Source: Melioribacteraceae bacterium (GTDB lineage Bacteria; Bacteroidota; Ignavibacteria; Ignavibacteriales; Melioribacteraceae). From it: 6,347 nt of DNA. Every line of letters begins with the position of its first letter. Position 1 is the stretch's first letter. The notes under the pieces are model-generated. The model was not told the origin of the DNA. It worked only from the letters and a program-made list of their open reading frames with translations, and made no database searches. Shown here piece after piece: positions 5,614 to 6,347 of the stretch. Where the stretch lies: positions 1 through 6,347 of the forward strand of contig WFQV01000410.1 in assembly GCA_015486905.1 (NCBI GenBank), given 5' to 3'. The position numbers and the translations under genes were made by a program.

Positions 5614-6347
5614 ATGAAAACGAAATTATTTTTAACTCTCTTTTTTTTAATTAGCGTAACTTTGTCGATTTACGCGCAAGAAAGCTTCGATAGTCTTTAC
5701 AACAGGGCGGGTAATGCCATTTACGAAGCGAGAATGAACAACGCCGGCATTTTATTGCCCGATAAATTTGAAGAAGCCCTCGATTATTTCAACGAGGCGG
5801 TTGAGGCTAAAAAAAGCAACGAGGATTTGCCTGATGCCGTGAACAATTTAAAACAGTGCTTAAAAAAGTTGGAAGAGATTAAAGAGCCGTTAAAAAACAG
5901 ACAAACGGCGTTTGCCTCCGTCCTTAAACTACGTCAGGAAGCGTTTAACTTAAATGCTGATTTGCTTGCCGAGGAAGCTTGGAACACTGCCGAAGAAAAT
6001 TTCGCAGATGCGGTTGAAACCTTTAACGACGGGGAAATAGAGGATGCTCTTTCGAACGTTCCTAAGATTAACAATGATTTTAAGGACGCCATTGCTTACG
6101 CAAACAAAGCGAAAATGCTTATTTACAATTGGTCTCCGTTAAACGACGCTTTCCAAAACGCGGCTGAGGTAATTGCGCCTCACGACTTTTCCGACGGAAT
6201 GGATTTGTTTTACGAAGCGCTGGAGCAAATCAACGACGAAGAAAGTCTTGCCGATGTTCAAAATACAATACTTGAGGCAGAAAATAATTTTGCACAAGCT
6301 ACGGCTAAAGCAAAGAAATTTGAAGACAATTTTCCGGATATCATTCA
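5614..6347 (+). CDS. Secreted alpha-helical repeat protein (partial, 3' end beyond window)
   Basis: The frame is open from ATG 5614 to the window end, giving 244 residues with no stop. AGGA at 5602-5605 is 8 nt upstream. Residues 1-22 are a Sec signal peptide (LFLTLFFLISVTLSIYAQ, cut after YAQ) with no lipobox. The mature part is rich in Ala, Glu, Lys and Asn and strongly helical. It shows three degenerate ~65-residue units at about 34-92, 104-168 and 174-236. Each has a helix, a short (L/I)-(L/A)-(P/E) link, and an amphipathic helix of the form F/W-x2-A-x3-F-x2-A (KFEEALDYFNEAV; AWNTAEENFADAV; DFSDGMDLFYEAL). Periplasmic helical regions like this precede OmpA-like peptidoglycan-binding domains in some related proteins, so the missing end may carry one. 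That is inference. It starts 14 nt after the repeat lipoprotein and is probably in the same transcript. Confidence 0.78.
   Translation, partial: MKTKLFLTLFFLISVTLSIYAQESFDSLYNRAGNAIYEARMNNAGILLPDKFEEALDYFNEAVEAKKSNEDLPDAVNNLKQCLKKLEEIKEPLKNRQTAFASVLKLRQEAFNLNADLLAEEAWNTAEENFADAVETFNDGEIEDALSNVPKINNDFKDAIAYANKAKMLIYNWSPLNDAFQNAAEVIAPHDFSDGMDLFYEALEQINDEESLADVQNTILEAENNFAQATAKAKKFEDNFPDII
5713..6321 (+). repeat. Three degenerate ~65-residue helical repeats (5713-5889, 5923-6117, 6133-6321)
   Basis: Each unit carries a helix ending in an Ala-rich stretch, a loop, then an amphipathic helix with aromatics at conserved spacing, a turn containing Asn/Asp/Glu, and a further helix. They are reminiscent of helix-turn-helix solenoids such as TPR, but the canonical TPR residues (W4-G8-A20-P32) are not evident. 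The assignment is by eye, and more units may follow beyond the window. Confidence 0.55.

Noticed and set aside
5640..5650. T-rich run suggesting a terminator
   Set aside because: It is within the signal-peptide coding region (Leu/Phe codons) of the last gene, with no stem before it.

Overview
The window looks like low-GC DNA from a Gram-negative bacterium of the Bacteroidota/Chlorobi/Ignavibacteriota group. The pointers are Sec signal peptides ending in FAQ or YAQ, a C-terminal-Phe outer-membrane barrel, lipoproteins with an acidic/proline-rich tether and an HPK7/NarL-type two-component pair. Clear Shine-Dalgarno motifs (AGGAG, AAGGAG, AGGA) precede most starts, which fits Ignavibacteria-like lineages better than classical Bacteroidetes, where such motifs are rare. 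The placement is inference, because no rRNA or housekeeping marker is present.

Region 1 (1-1373) is a signalling module. It holds the 3' end of a histidine kinase ATPase domain, a NarL/LuxR-type response regulator overlapping it by 11 nt, and then, after a 110-nt gap, a stand-alone receiver-domain protein starting at GTG. The 110-nt gap carries an inverted repeat (GTTTAC-N12-GTAAAC) and a TATAAT hexamer, so it may be a regulated promoter. Region 1 is visibly more AT-rich than the rest of the window.

Region 2 (1374-1484) is a 111-nt spacer with a T-tract and a 17-nt hairpin-forming palindrome placed directly against the Shine-Dalgarno of the next gene.

Region 3 (1485-6347) is a tightly packed, co-directional run of four genes with gaps of 15, 35 and 14 nt, all encoding exported proteins. 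In order these are a two-SH3-like-domain protein fused to a predicted outer-membrane beta-barrel, a 571-aa beta-rich predicted lipoprotein of unknown family, a 419-aa predicted lipoprotein built of three tandem ~127-aa repeats each opening with a Ca2+-loop-like D-x-x-D-x-(D/N)-x-D-(G/S) motif, and the N-terminal 244 residues of a secreted alpha-helical protein made of ~65-aa repeats that runs off the window. The set reads as a cell-envelope or surface-structure operon: one barrel, two membrane-tethered surface or periplasmic proteins and one periplasmic helical protein. No function can be assigned from sequence alone. A regulatory link between regions 1 and 3 is possible but unproven.

I saw no tRNA, rRNA, CRISPR array, insertion sequence or integrase.
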